Of a stretch of 29,137 nucleotides of DNA, positions 27,301 to 29,137 are shown in pieces; position 1 is the stretch's first letter; each line of letters begins with the position of its first letter. The position numbers and the translations under genes were made by a program. Origin of the DNA: Pleurobrachia bachei (lineage: Eukaryota; Ctenophora; Tentaculata; Cydippida; Pleurobrachiidae); assembly GCA_000695325.1 (NCBI GenBank), contig AVPN01000171.1:24653-53789 (forward strand), read 5' to 3'. The notes below the pieces were generated by a model, which was given only the letters and a program-made list of their open reading frames with translations, did not search any database and was not told the origin of the DNA.

Positions 27301-28455
27301 CCATGGTCCCTTCTCTCTCATTCTCTCGCTCTACATTACATCGCAAATGACAAGCGTGACAATATACTTTTACTTCGCTTCTATTTTCCACATTGACTGA
27401 GCTTTGGGCGAAGTTTCAAGGCAATAACGAAGTGTTTAATAGTGGTTCTTTGTAGTTTATCGTTATATTTTAATTTTCTTTCCTTTTCAAATCAAATCAT
27501 CATGAACTGTGAAGGTGCAATCATCGATGCATTTCGTTTACAGTTTTAAGTCCCTGATTATTTTCTGCTCGTAAGCAATAAAACAATTGCAGCGCAACAA
27601 AATATTGTCTGCTTGAACTTGTGGCCATTCTTTCTAGAGACAAAGAGACAAGAGTCAATTCACTTGATCCTGTTTCAAGGCACCCTGTACTATTTTACGA
27701 ATCTGGGTTAGAACAAAAGTCAAAAAGTGAACGCGTACCTCATCATAAGACTGCTGTGTTACAAGAAGAGAGGTCAGTTTTCCGGAGAGCGGTTGAAAAT
27801 GTGATTTCCCCTCCTCACATCTATCAACTACCTTCATTATTACTAGACAAGCTCCCTGCAAAGTTACTTTTTACAGGAACGTCGCAAAGTTACTAATGTT
27901 ATAGACAAGCGTCTTCTATAAAACTATTGGTGGCGCCGTACCTTTTGCGGGCTTCGTTTTGTAAGGGTGACTGCGTCACCAAACAAAACTAGAAGTAACT
28001 GCTAATATAACTTGTAACACCCTCTCTCTCTTACCAGTTTATGTGAGGCACATGTTGTATCCAGTAACCCCTGAATGTTGGGGAGGAATAGGGAGGGTGA
28101 TGTCATATTTGCAGCTATGGCCAGGGCATCAGCTAGTACAGTCTTCGTTGTAAATTCCATGTTCCCCATGCCAATACAAAACTGGGCACTCTGTAATAAT
28201 AACAGCTGTTAGAGGCACAGAATCTAAAGTATTCTCTCACTACATAATATTATGTATTGTTAGAATTGTTCCAGACTAAAAACACCCAGTATTACTCTAG
28301 ATGTTCTCATATACCGTGGATGGGTCAAGGAAGAGTGTTGGATCCAGCTGTAGTCCAGGGGGAGCTCCTATTAAATGCATCCACAGTGGTATATGATCCT
28401 CAACAATCTTTCTCCTCACTTCATCTGTACATCCTGTTAACAACGCCTCCCAGAC
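112..28455 (-). CDS. BTAF1: BTAF1/Mot1 orthologue: TBP-removing Swi2/Snf2 ATPase (multi-exon, partial at both ends)
   Basis: BTAF1 (Mot1 in yeast) is a nuclear ATPase that grips TATA-binding protein with N-terminal HEAT repeats and uses a C-terminal Snf2 motor to pull it off DNA. Here 23 distinct exons, read right to left, give HEAT-type helices followed by every Snf2 motif: DDMGLGKT (I), [11 protein letters not shown] (Ia), DEGH (II), LSGTPIQN (III), ALVFCQLK (IV), [11 protein letters not shown] (V) and [13 protein letters not shown] (VI). Family-specific stretches such as [21 protein letters not shown] and [13 protein letters not shown] separate it from other Snf2 proteins. With one copy of each exon all junctions are in phase. 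Fourteen exons are duplicated or triplicated. The N-terminal exons lie beyond 29137 and the C-terminal end below 1. Exon models are manual; family assignment is very secure. Confidence 0.95.
1186..1240. repeat. Nested inverted repeat in GC-rich patch
   Basis: Outer arms AGACAGGG (1186-1193) and CCCTGTCT (1233-1240) enclose inner arms ACTTCTAC (1205-1212) and GTAGAAGT (1217-1224), a possible cruciform or RNA hairpin in the intron. Confidence 0.6.
1835..1910. repeat. CCAAT/E-box intronic repeat, copy a
   Basis: Carries two ATTGG (inverted CCAAT) boxes and a CACGTG E-box at 1878-1883. The same roughly 75-bp block recurs at 3912-3987 (by duplication) and, diverged, at 12950-13021 in another intron. 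Promoter activity is only a suggestion from the motifs. Confidence 0.6.
1943..2056 (-). CDS. BTAF1: BTAF1 exon A1: Snf2 motif V
   Basis: A 114-bp exon, phase 1 in and phase 1 out, encoding [18 protein letters not shown] then [17 protein letters not shown]. It matches the human motif V region ([14 protein letters not shown]). Acceptor CTACAG, donor GTAACC. It joins exon Z in frame to give LTGADTV. Exon A2 looks identical. Confidence 0.93.
2057..2750. other. Intron between exons B1 and A1
   Basis: About 0.7 kb with no coding sequence seen. Holds a perfect 20-bp palindrome (2340-2359) with an AATTAATT core and an A/T-rich stretch near 2461-2480. Repeated at 4134-4827. Confidence 0.6.
2340..2359. 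repeat. Perfect 20-bp palindrome
   Basis: CACACTAATTAATTAGTGTG is its own reverse complement. The duplicate lies at 4417-4436. Confidence 0.85.
2751..2873 (-). CDS. BTAF1: BTAF1 exon B1: Snf2 motif IV
   Basis: 123 bp, phase 1 in and out, encoding [20 protein letters not shown], then [20 protein letters not shown]. It corresponds to human [20 protein letters not shown] and forms the start of the second RecA lobe. Donor GTAAGT. One of three copies. Confidence 0.93.
3069..3198 (-). CDS. BTAF1: BTAF1 exon C1: VCNHP block between motifs III and IV
   Basis: 130 bp, phase 0 in and 1 out: [19 protein letters not shown], then [20 protein letters not shown] and DCGI. The CNHP block follows LRK exactly as in human BTAF1 (LRKLCNHPALVL). 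The acceptor is GCTAG at 3199, directly next to the intronic minisatellite whose units resemble this exon's 5' end. Donor GTGAGT. Confidence 0.93.
3175..3370. repeat. TAGCAACGG minisatellite at exon C1 acceptor
   Basis: About 6-8 degenerate units of 18-21 bp built on GTTAGCAACGGG. The edge unit lies inside exon C1 (CAGCAACGGATGGTTACA). On the gene strand each unit reads CGTTGCTAAC or CGTTGCTAG, so it carries branch-point-like CTAAC and acceptor-like CTAG strings. Copies lie at 5252-5447 and, with a different unit number, 6329-6465. Confidence 0.85.
3370..3456. repeat. Interspersed intronic repeat (forward copy)
   Basis: The segment from TAGTCAGGGCATATGATG to GGGTCCCTAGAACC occurs here, at +2077, and in inverted orientation at 9238-9345 with an extra insertion of about 10 bp. 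It is a dispersed repeat of unknown class. Confidence 0.7.
4020..4133 (-). CDS. BTAF1: BTAF1 exon A2: Snf2 motif V (duplicate)
   Basis: Same sequence as exon A1 at an offset of 2077. It ends in phase 1, whereas the next downstream exon (C1) begins in phase 0, so a transcript including both A2 and C1 would lose frame. A2 can only be used if C1, B1 and A1 are skipped, or the copy is an assembly product. Confidence 0.85.
4828..4950 (-). CDS. BTAF1: BTAF1 exon B2: Snf2 motif IV (duplicate)
   Basis: Identical in protein to B1, including LKMHLPN. Splice sites are intact. Second of three copies. Confidence 0.88.
5146..5275 (-). CDS. BTAF1: BTAF1 exon C2: VCNHP block (duplicate)
   Basis: Identical to C1 with intact acceptor and donor, again abutting the minisatellite. 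It starts in phase 0, so it cannot be joined in frame after B3, which ends in phase 1. Confidence 0.88.
5893..6015 (-). CDS. BTAF1: BTAF1 exon B3: Snf2 motif IV (diverged third copy)
   Basis: Same exon as B1/B2, with silent changes plus one replacement (LKLHLPN for LKMHLPN). Donor GTAAGT and acceptor intact. The flanking introns are clearly diverged from the other copies, so it is older than the 2077-bp event or comes from the other haplotype. No exon A copy follows within its own unit; the next A is A2. Confidence 0.88.
6223..6352 (-). CDS. BTAF1: BTAF1 exon C3: VCNHP block (diverged third copy)
   Basis: Encodes the same residues as C1/C2; the coding differences I see (GGAAAACTA versus GGGAAACTC, for example) are silent. 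Acceptor at 6353 next to its own minisatellite. In transcription order this is the first C exon after exon D1. Confidence 0.88.
6329..6465. repeat. TAGCAACGG minisatellite at exon C3 acceptor
   Basis: Same family as 3175-3370 but with different units and number. A stop-free frame across it is only a by-product of the repeat. Confidence 0.8.
6353..7875. other. 1.5-kb intron between exons D1 and C3
   Basis: Contains the minisatellite, then from about 6491 the left part of duplication 2, including GCACTGTGCCATTA-type short repeats (about 7045-7125) and a purine-rich tract (7200-7480). The tract gives a stop-free minus frame of low complexity. No exon seen. Confidence 0.6.
7876..7974 (-). CDS. 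BTAF1: BTAF1 exon D1: [11 protein letters not shown] block
   Basis: 99 bp, phase 0 in and out: [33 protein letters not shown]. Corresponds to human QLYEDFAKS...HVFQALQYLRK, but the long acidic insert of the human protein is absent. Six nucleotide differences from D2, all silent. Confidence 0.93.
7975..8778. other. Intron between exons E1 and D1 (GC donor)
   Basis: 0.8 kb; begins on the gene strand with GCAAGT rather than GT. No other feature recognised. The counterpart is 10830-11652. Confidence 0.6.
8779..8880 (-). CDS. BTAF1: BTAF1 exon E1: [14 protein letters not shown] block
   Basis: 102 bp, phase 0 in and out: [34 protein letters not shown], a BTAF1 signature. The donor is GCAAGT (GC-AG intron). 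About seven codons differ from E2 and all the differences are silent. Confidence 0.93.
8881..10730. other. 1.85-kb intron between exons D2 and E1
   Basis: Spans the junction of the two copies of duplication 2. Holds the inverted interspersed repeat (9238-9345) and the second copies of the short repeats and purine tract. No exon seen. Confidence 0.55.
9238..9345. repeat. Interspersed intronic repeat (inverted copy)
   Basis: Reverse complement of 3370-3456, from GGTTCTAGGGACCC to CATATGCCCTGACTA, with an insertion near 9308-9320. It sits exactly between the two copies of duplication 2. Confidence 0.75.
10731..10829 (-). CDS. BTAF1: BTAF1 exon D2: [11 protein letters not shown] block (duplicate)
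   Basis: Protein identical to D1 with six silent differences (for example CAC for CAT, TTC for TTT). Phase 0 both sides, so E2-D2-E1-D1 would stay in frame but would repeat 67 residues inside the motor, which no Snf2 protein I know tolerates. Confidence 0.9.
10830..11652. other. Intron between exons E2 and D2 (GC donor)
   Basis: 0.8 kb; also starts with GCAAGT on the gene strand. Nothing else recognised. Confidence 0.6.
11653..11754 (-). CDS. BTAF1: BTAF1 exon E2: [14 protein letters not shown] block (duplicate)
   Basis: Same 34 residues as E1 with only silent changes (AGACGA for AGGAGA encoding RR, CTT for CTG, ATC for ATA). Joined in phase 0 to exon F (HRQ then VLPFLL). Confidence 0.9.
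11755..12248. other. Intron between exons F and E2
   Basis: 0.5 kb; contains the end of duplication 2. No coding sequence or repeat recognised after 11940. Confidence 0.55.
12249..12450 (-). CDS. BTAF1: BTAF1 exon F: Snf2 motif III (LSGTPIQN)
   Basis: 202 bp: starts with one base completing R, then [40 protein letters not shown], ending ALEALHRQ in phase 0. Closely matches human [20 protein letters not shown] and the FLGTERQF block. Donor GTATAC. Single copy. Confidence 0.95.
12606..12813 (-). CDS. BTAF1: BTAF1 exon G: Snf2 motif II (DEGH box)
   Basis: 208 bp, phase 1 in and 2 out. Contains [19 protein letters not shown], then [20 protein letters not shown]. The DEGH box is the Walker B/motif II form typical of BTAF1, with [11 protein letters not shown] as in human [10 protein letters not shown]. 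Acceptor TTTGCAG; donor GTAGGG. Single copy. Confidence 0.95.
12950..13021. repeat. CCAAT/E-box intronic repeat, copy c
   Basis: Diverged third copy of the block at 1835-1910: ATTGG boxes around CACGTG (12991-12996). It ends just before the donor of exon H. Confidence 0.65.
13035..13149 (-). CDS. BTAF1: BTAF1 exon H: Snf2 motif Ia ([11 protein letters not shown])
   Basis: 115 bp, phase 0 in and 1 out: [38 protein letters not shown]. Matches human [21 protein letters not shown]. Acceptor TTTTAG, donor GTTAGT. Single copy. Confidence 0.94.
13332..13469 (-). CDS. BTAF1: BTAF1 exon I: Snf2 motif I (Walker A, DDMGLGKT)
   Basis: 138 bp, phase 0: [51 protein letters not shown] is the ATP phosphate loop. 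Acceptor CCCCCCAG; donor GTATAT. It joins exon J (LRKYQQ) in frame as in human LRKYQQDGVNWLAFL. The GPCR gene lies in the intron between J and I. Confidence 0.95.
13470..14129. other. Intron segment upstream of the nested GPCR gene
   Basis: AT-rich; no BTAF1 exon found. Holds an inverted repeat ATCCACCGGA (14016-14025) / TCCGGTGGAT (14051-14060). The promoter of the GPCR gene probably lies here, but I see no decisive element. Confidence 0.5.
14016..14060. repeat. 10-bp-arm hairpin
   Basis: Arms ATCCACCGGA and TCCGGTGGAT separated by 25 bp, upstream of the foldback element. Confidence 0.7.
14130..14386. mobile_element. Foldback / MITE-like element (257 bp) abutting the GPCR
   Basis: Ends in 19-bp terminal inverted repeats with one mismatch: AATTTTACCGACAGGCCGC (14130-14148) and GCGGCCTGTCGGTTAAATT (14368-14386). 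Inside are nested inverted pairs GGTTCCTG/CCAGGAAC and TTGGAAAGA/TCTTTCCAA, so the whole element can fold back. No ORF. No clear target duplication seen. It ends 46 bp before the GPCR ATG, so it is probably in that gene's promoter or 5' UTR. Confidence 0.75.
14433..15458 (+). CDS. Rhodopsin-like (class A) GPCR, single exon, nested in a BTAF1 intron
   Basis: A 341-residue seven-helix receptor; ATG at 14433, stop TGA at 15456. An NES glycosylation sequon follows Met1. Class A landmarks in order: GN in helix 1, NLALAD in helix 2, helix-3 Cys (GPVYCY) and a partner in loop 2 (AICSP), Trp in helix 4 (LIWMLSF), Pro in helix 5, SWVPW (CWxP form) in helix 6, NPFLY (NPxxY) in helix 7, then basic helix 8 ([13 protein letters not shown]), a possible palmitoylation site, and an Asn/Thr-rich tail. 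The DRY motif reads AYR ([11 protein letters not shown]). Ligand not predictable; likely a lineage-specific orphan. It lies opposite to BTAF1, inside the intron between exons J and I. Confidence 0.92.
   Translation: MNESEIDVPTALSIPLGVYNFIASFFGIAGNGIVIYSSIRYNAVQLDEVSVMFVGNLALADMMYVICQTLPYFITLSVRRWVLGPVYCYIQGLITIIPCAVNTLTVLAISAYRLKMIIFPFHHTSLRTGRVSIALIWMLSFSYIVGVMYNQHGAVFKPNTAICSPEIYDDHEARGPLMVALFFLGFIPLVGVFGINLVLLGIAIRKGYSANSGINYKALFVILSLSGLFMLSWVPWLMLLSLGLEVMKSIISPTPFEVQTLVLLSINAISLNTFGNPFLYTLTNRRFGRYVRSLLCGMFKAGSRNRQIAHRTGNREVNLPARNQVRANNTAMQSNTTTTSV
15459..15741. other. GPCR 3' flank and intron before exon J1
   Basis: No AATAAA seen just after the GPCR stop. The left edge of duplication 3 is at 15592. 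Confidence 0.5.
15742..15831 (-). CDS. BTAF1: BTAF1 exon J1: LRKYQQ, start of the Snf2 motor
   Basis: 90 bp, phase 0: [30 protein letters not shown]. Human counterpart FLEQLLDGKK...INAELRKYQQ. LRKYQQ carries the Q-motif-like start of the motor. Acceptor TTTGCAG; donor GTAATT. Confidence 0.94.
16014..16214 (-). CDS. BTAF1: BTAF1 exon K1: last HEAT repeats (IVPYIVLLV)
   Basis: 201 bp, phase 0: [47 protein letters not shown], ending ARKEEQK. Very close to human [20 protein letters not shown] and CFATLIRLMPLE. Donor GTACAG. It precedes exon J as in the human protein. Confidence 0.94.
16357..16461 (-). CDS. BTAF1: BTAF1 exon L1: HEAT region
   Basis: 105 bp, phase 0: [35 protein letters not shown]. 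The [11 protein letters not shown] helix corresponds to human QEGAIEALACVMEQL. Donor GTAACA. Confidence 0.88.
16747..16920 (-). CDS. BTAF1: BTAF1 exon M1: HEAT region ([10 protein letters not shown])
   Basis: 174 bp, phase 0: [58 protein letters not shown]. Human counterpart STAVRHMAARCVGVMSKIA. Acceptor CTGCAG, donor GTGAGT. Confidence 0.92.
16921..17343. other. Intron between copies J2 and M1
   Basis: Spans the junction of duplication 3 (17193/17194). Apart from the repeat fragment at 17117-17193 nothing is recognised. Confidence 0.55.
17344..17433 (-). CDS. BTAF1: BTAF1 exon J2 (duplicate of J1)
   Basis: Identical to J1. It ends in phase 0 and M1 starts in phase 0, so M2-L2-K2-J2-M1-L1-K1-J1 would remain open, adding 190 residues between HEAT region and motor if all were spliced in. 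Confidence 0.9.
17616..17816 (-). CDS. BTAF1: BTAF1 exon K2 (duplicate of K1)
   Basis: Identical to K1 ([19 protein letters not shown]), with the same splice sites. Confidence 0.9.
17959..18063 (-). CDS. BTAF1: BTAF1 exon L2 (duplicate of L1)
   Basis: Identical to L1, with the same splice sites. Confidence 0.86.
18349..18522 (-). CDS. BTAF1: BTAF1 exon M2 (duplicate of M1)
   Basis: Identical to M1. In transcription order it directly follows exon N (QCNK then [10 protein letters not shown]), both phase 0. Confidence 0.9.
19029..19124. repeat. 96-bp imperfect palindrome (hairpin)
   Basis: Arms of about 46-48 bp meet at GTGTGCGCACAC, with only a few mismatches; the outer ends are GATCTGTTAATCGGTC and GACCGATTAACAGATC. 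A homologous hairpin is at 20432-20525. Half-copies of the arm (CCAAGAGATAGGTGTGCGCA) lie just upstream in both. Confidence 0.9.
19469..19582. repeat. 31-bp minisatellite tail
   Basis: About three and a half units of AGAAAGGAATAGGGTAGGAA plus CAGAGATAAGT, ending the first repeat copy. Confidence 0.85.
19670..20143 (+). CDS. 157-residue coiled-coil protein of unknown family (repeat-encoded)
   Basis: Starts [17 protein letters not shown]. The first hundred or so residues are mixed, with a Cys-containing helix-like stretch ([17 protein letters not shown]). Residues about 98-150 are charged heptad-like sequence ([20 protein letters not shown] and later [18 protein letters not shown]), probably a coiled coil. 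It ends GSHSDLH. No signal peptide, zinc knuckle or enzyme motif. The last 27 bases are shared with the neighbouring repeat copy. It resembles the size and make-up of a nucleic-acid-binding ORF1-type protein, but I do not recognise it. It lies in a BTAF1 intron on the opposite strand. Confidence 0.6.
   Translation: MSDPDPLSLMRSLVERSSPGHAMAYKVEDFARSVYGDKREDVDHIGIFNLVSNGEEVPGFSASDFDTRQFTKPVLSNLLESACSLLFKQCLPYFMQTRKLHDQVAKLEKEAEEEKKSSDPATTSALQLSEELNAAQRKIIALQEQVIALSGSHSDLH
20432..20525. repeat. 94-bp imperfect palindrome (hairpin)
   Basis: Second copy of the hairpin at 19029-19124, same GTGTGCGCACAC centre, with different mismatches. Confidence 0.88.
20847..20985. repeat. Minisatellite tail of second repeat copy
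   Basis: Degenerate GTAGGAACAG(G/A) units ending near a run of A (AGAGAAAAAAACC). Same unit as 19469-19582. Confidence 0.75.
21111..21170. repeat. Short dispersed hairpin motif, copy 1
   Basis: CTCCCTCTCTGAGCGTAAC ... GTTACGC ... ACAGATAG. The stem is GCGTAAC (21129-21135) with GTTACGC (21152-21158). A relative lies at 27169-27235. Confidence 0.55.
21291..21360 (-). repeat. Inverted 70-bp fragment of the repeat family
   Basis: Reverse complement of 20686-20755 (and of the matching part of the first copy), from GGCTTCAATTAACCAG to TTCTATACTACT, with abrupt ends on both sides. Confidence 0.85.
21695..21912 (-). CDS. BTAF1: BTAF1 exon N: HEAT region
   Basis: 218 bp, phase 1 in and 0 out. Contains [20 protein letters not shown] then [20 protein letters not shown] and an acidic end DEGEDQCNK. 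Human counterpart VQRRGAEFALTTIVKHFGGE ... LPHLWDAM. Acceptor CTACAG; donor GTAACA. Single copy. Confidence 0.9.
22002..22092. repeat. 91-bp direct repeat, left copy
   Basis: Identical to 22189-22279. Begins TCTTCTTTCATTTGTTTG, ends CAAGCAGTTGA. The two copies flank a palindrome. Confidence 0.93.
22103..22191. repeat. Perfect palindrome, 40-bp arms
   Basis: Left arm 22103-22142 and right arm 22152-22191 are exact reverse complements around the 9-base spacer TTAATTAAT. The right arm overlaps the start of the second 91-bp direct repeat. Confidence 0.95.
22189..22279. repeat. 91-bp direct repeat, right copy
   Basis: Identical to 22002-22092, spaced 187 bp start to start. Confidence 0.93.
23055..23215 (-). 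CDS. BTAF1: BTAF1 exon O1: Thr/Pro-rich linker and helix
   Basis: 161 bp, phase 2 in and 1 out: [54 protein letters not shown]. The low-complexity start matches a variable loop in animal BTAF1. Assigned mainly by phase and position (Q1 before, N after). Confidence 0.85.
23483..23552 (-). CDS. BTAF1: BTAF1 exon Q1: after KIIKN block
   Basis: 70 bp, phase 1 in and 2 out: [20 protein letters not shown] then TH. Acceptor GTTACAG; donor GTAAGT. It joins P1 (KNIIS-G) and O1 (Q-NGGG) in exact phase. Human has SSLCVDP at this place. The 26 bases next to the donor are complemented in copy 2. Confidence 0.82.
23932..24043 (-). CDS. BTAF1: BTAF1 exon P1: [12 protein letters not shown]
   Basis: 112 bp, phase 0 in and 1 out: [37 protein letters not shown]. 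Human counterpart AAQCIAKLLQQCTTRTPCPN, SKIIKN. Acceptor has a good pyrimidine tract (TCTCTTCCCTGTAG); the donor GTTTGA is weak. Confidence 0.92.
24200..24313 (-). CDS. BTAF1: BTAF1 exon T1: [12 protein letters not shown] (acceptor base changed)
   Basis: 114 bp, phase 0: [38 protein letters not shown]. Matches human [20 protein letters not shown]. In this copy the acceptor reads CCCAA-GCC instead of CCCAG-GCC (base 24314), so the nearest AG is one base inside the exon and would shift the frame. T2 has the intact site. Donor GTAGGG. Confidence 0.9.
24384..24469 (-). CDS. BTAF1: BTAF1 exon S1
   Basis: 86 bp, phase 1 in and 0 out: [28 protein letters not shown]. Acceptor after a long CT tract (CCATGATAG), donor GTAATG. 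Sequence similarity to human is weak (region VLQQLDSKRQQVQMTVTETN); placement rests on phase between R and T. Confidence 0.72.
24627..24753 (-). CDS. BTAF1: BTAF1 exon R1
   Basis: 127 bp, phase 0 in and 1 out: [42 protein letters not shown]. Acceptor ATTTCAG, donor GTATAG. Not strongly similar to a part of BTAF1 that I can recall; placed by frame and order. Confidence 0.72.
25309..25469 (-). CDS. BTAF1: BTAF1 exon O2 (duplicate of O1)
   Basis: 161 bp, same splice sites and nearly the same protein ([15 protein letters not shown] for [15 protein letters not shown]). Its upstream neighbour Q2 has lost its donor. O2 ends in phase 1 while R1 starts in phase 0, so copy 2 and copy 1 cannot be joined in frame. 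Confidence 0.82.
25594..25643. other. 50-base block: non-reversed complement of 23459-23508
   Basis: All 50 bases are the Watson-Crick complement of the aligned bases of copy 1, in the SAME left-to-right order (TGATTACTAC becomes ACTAATGATG, and so on through GCATTGCA to CGTAACGT). Bases to the right resume direct identity at GGTAGAATC. The block removes the donor and 3' end of exon Q in this copy. Confidence 0.97.
25644..25687 (-). pseudogene. BTAF1: BTAF1 exon Q2 remnant (donor side replaced)
   Basis: Encodes [14 protein letters not shown] like Q1 up to the complemented block; the rest and the donor are gone. A chance GTAAGA at 25631-25636 would give the wrong phase for O2. Confidence 0.8.
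26067..26175 (-). pseudogene. BTAF1: BTAF1 exon P2 (acceptor replaced)
   Basis: Same codons as P1 from the second codon on ([15 protein letters not shown], then [10 protein letters not shown]), but the first codon, acceptor AG and pyrimidine tract lie in the complemented block 26176-26225, so normal splicing into it is lost. Confidence 0.82.
26176..26225. other. 50-base block: non-reversed complement of 24041-24090
   Basis: 50 of 50 bases are the complement of copy 1 in unchanged order (ACTCTACAGG becomes TGAGATGTCC; AAACACCATA becomes TTTGTGGTAT). Direct identity resumes at once on both sides (GGACT before, TAGTTTAGTTTTAGCC after), with no indel at the 2135-bp offset. Confidence 0.98.
26335..26448 (-). 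CDS. BTAF1: BTAF1 exon T2: [12 protein letters not shown] (intact acceptor)
   Basis: Same protein as T1; acceptor CCTCCCAG directly before GCC gives phase 0 with exon S. This copy has the working acceptor, while its neighbour P2 does not. Confidence 0.9.
26519..26604 (-). CDS. BTAF1: BTAF1 exon S2 (duplicate of S1)
   Basis: Identical to S1 with the same splice sites. Confidence 0.72.
26762..26888 (-). CDS. BTAF1: BTAF1 exon R2 (duplicate of R1)
   Basis: Identical to R1. In transcription order it directly follows exon U (SHKL then LVAAHQ), both phase 0. Confidence 0.74.
26889..28034. other. 1.15-kb intron between exons U and R2
   Basis: Holds the right edge of duplication 4 (26973), a CRE-like palindrome TGACGTCA (27029-27036), the second dispersed hairpin motif (27169-27235) and a small inverted repeat GTTTTG...GGTGAC/GTCACC...CAAAAC (27956-27989). 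No exon seen; stop-free frames here match nothing known. Confidence 0.5.
27169..27235. repeat. Short dispersed hairpin motif, copy 2
   Basis: CTCCCTCTCTGAGCGTCAC ... GTGACGCACAGAGATAG. The stem GCGTCAC (27181-27187)/GTGACGC (27217-27223) differs from copy 1 by a compensated base pair. Confidence 0.55.
28035..28190 (-). CDS. BTAF1: BTAF1 exon U: HEAT region
   Basis: 156 bp, phase 0: [52 protein letters not shown]. Helical, with acceptor ATTACAG and donor GTAAGA. It sits where human has RARMMAAKLLGALCDCICDP; similarity is weak, so placement rests on frame and order. Confidence 0.75.
28315..28455 (-). CDS. BTAF1: BTAF1 exon V: VWEALL ... PLWMHL block
   Basis: 141 bp, phase 0: [47 protein letters not shown]. 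Resembles the human VW-...-W-LCLMMQPPHLPIDLN stretch. Acceptor TCCACAG; donor GTATAT. Upstream exons lie beyond the window. Confidence 0.82.
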
Positions 28456-29137
28456 CTGTGGACATATTGGTTATCGGGCAATATGAGCATGTAAAATATA
28501 TGTGTAAGTACATACTAAAAGTGTTGCATATGCGAGCGGGGGGGGATCACCCCCTAAATGCATGGATGACATGCCTAAATCACCCCCTAACTGACCAACT
28601 CCAATTGGGTCCCACCCCCTTATCAAATAGGCACTCATATAGGGGGCCCCTTGTTTGAATCAACCGTCTAGGTACCCAAAATCACCTGATTTTGAAGCAA
28701 TTTTCGATAACCTGGACTAAATCGACCGTGAAAGTACACTTTTTGGATGTATTTCTCTGTACAGCAGACTAAATTCTTTTAGCGCGGACAATCAAATCTA
28801 GTCCGTGCACCAACAAGAATTATTGCATTATGTGTTCATAATGCTACGTTTCCCTGCCCTAGCTTTCTATCAACTGGCGCAATGAGCCAGCTGACATTTC
28901 TGTAGCGCACGCGGCAGCCCTTGAGATGCTTGGTCTGCGCAACATGTGGCAAAATCGGTTGCGCGCGCTAGTGTCTTATGTTAAGGTGTTAGCCTGGATT
29001 GTACACTTGCACCATAAACATATCTTCGCGCGCTACAAACTATACCATTTGAACTCGCGCCATTGGCAACGCTGTTCCAAAAACCGAGAGGCACTATGAT
29101 CTTAAGTGCGTTTCAAACGACTTGACCTGAGATTCTT
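28456..29137. other. Intron upstream of exon V
   Basis: Contains ATCACCCCCTA-type short repeats (28540-28610) and a CpG/GCGC-rich end (28880-29070). No coding exon or promoter recognised. Confidence 0.5.

Noticed and set aside
27621-27896. 91-residue plus-strand frame in the U-R2 intron
   Set aside because: No recognisable domain, no duplication support and ordinary intron composition.
28257-28658. 133-residue plus-strand frame
   Set aside because: Covers exon V on the other strand and intron; the minus-strand reading has splice sites, phase and family similarity, this one has none.

Overview
The window looks like animal (metazoan) nuclear DNA. It has many short coding exons bounded by GT-AG (once GC-AG) splice sites, a single-exon class A GPCR, roughly 40-45% GC by eye, and introns full of minisatellites and foldback repeats. 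An early-branching animal such as a sponge would fit, but nothing here proves the lineage.

Almost the whole window is one minus-strand gene, an orthologue of BTAF1 (Mot1/TAF172), the Swi2/Snf2 ATPase that strips TBP from DNA. I traced 23 different coding exons by splice sites, reading phase and recalled similarity to human BTAF1. Read from high to low coordinates they run from the HEAT-repeat region (28455) through the complete Snf2 motor (motif I at about 13.4 kb, motif II 12.7 kb, motif III 12.4 kb, motifs IV-VI 6.0-0.1 kb). Taking one copy of each exon, every junction keeps the reading frame. The first and last exons of the gene lie outside the window.

Fourteen of the 23 exons occur in two or three copies because the gene body contains four large tandem duplications: 2.08 kb (1734-5887), about 2.7 kb (6.5-11.94 kb), 1.60 kb (15592-18795) and 2.1-2.3 kb (22577-26973). 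Two preserve frame if all exons are included and two do not. The cause is either real intragenic duplication or an assembly that stitched both haplotypes of a very polymorphic genome into one contig.

Inside BTAF1 introns sit: an opposite-strand rhodopsin-like GPCR gene (14433-15458) with a 257-bp foldback inverted-repeat element ending 46 bp before its ATG; an unrecognised repeat family (18720-20985) with one short intact coiled-coil ORF (19670-20143), a 96-bp hairpin and a minisatellite tail; a perfect 40-bp-arm palindrome (22103-22191); and a minisatellite that appears to derive from the 5' end of a BTAF1 exon.

The strangest signal lies in the second copy of the 2.1-kb duplication. Two blocks of exactly 50 bases (25594-25643 and 26176-26225) are the base-by-base complement, NOT the reverse complement, of the matching bases in the first copy (23459-23508 and 24041-24090), 50/50 in each case. 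They bracket one two-exon cassette and remove its outer splice sites. No DNA rearrangement I know produces a non-reversed complement, so this is either a data-processing artefact or something new.
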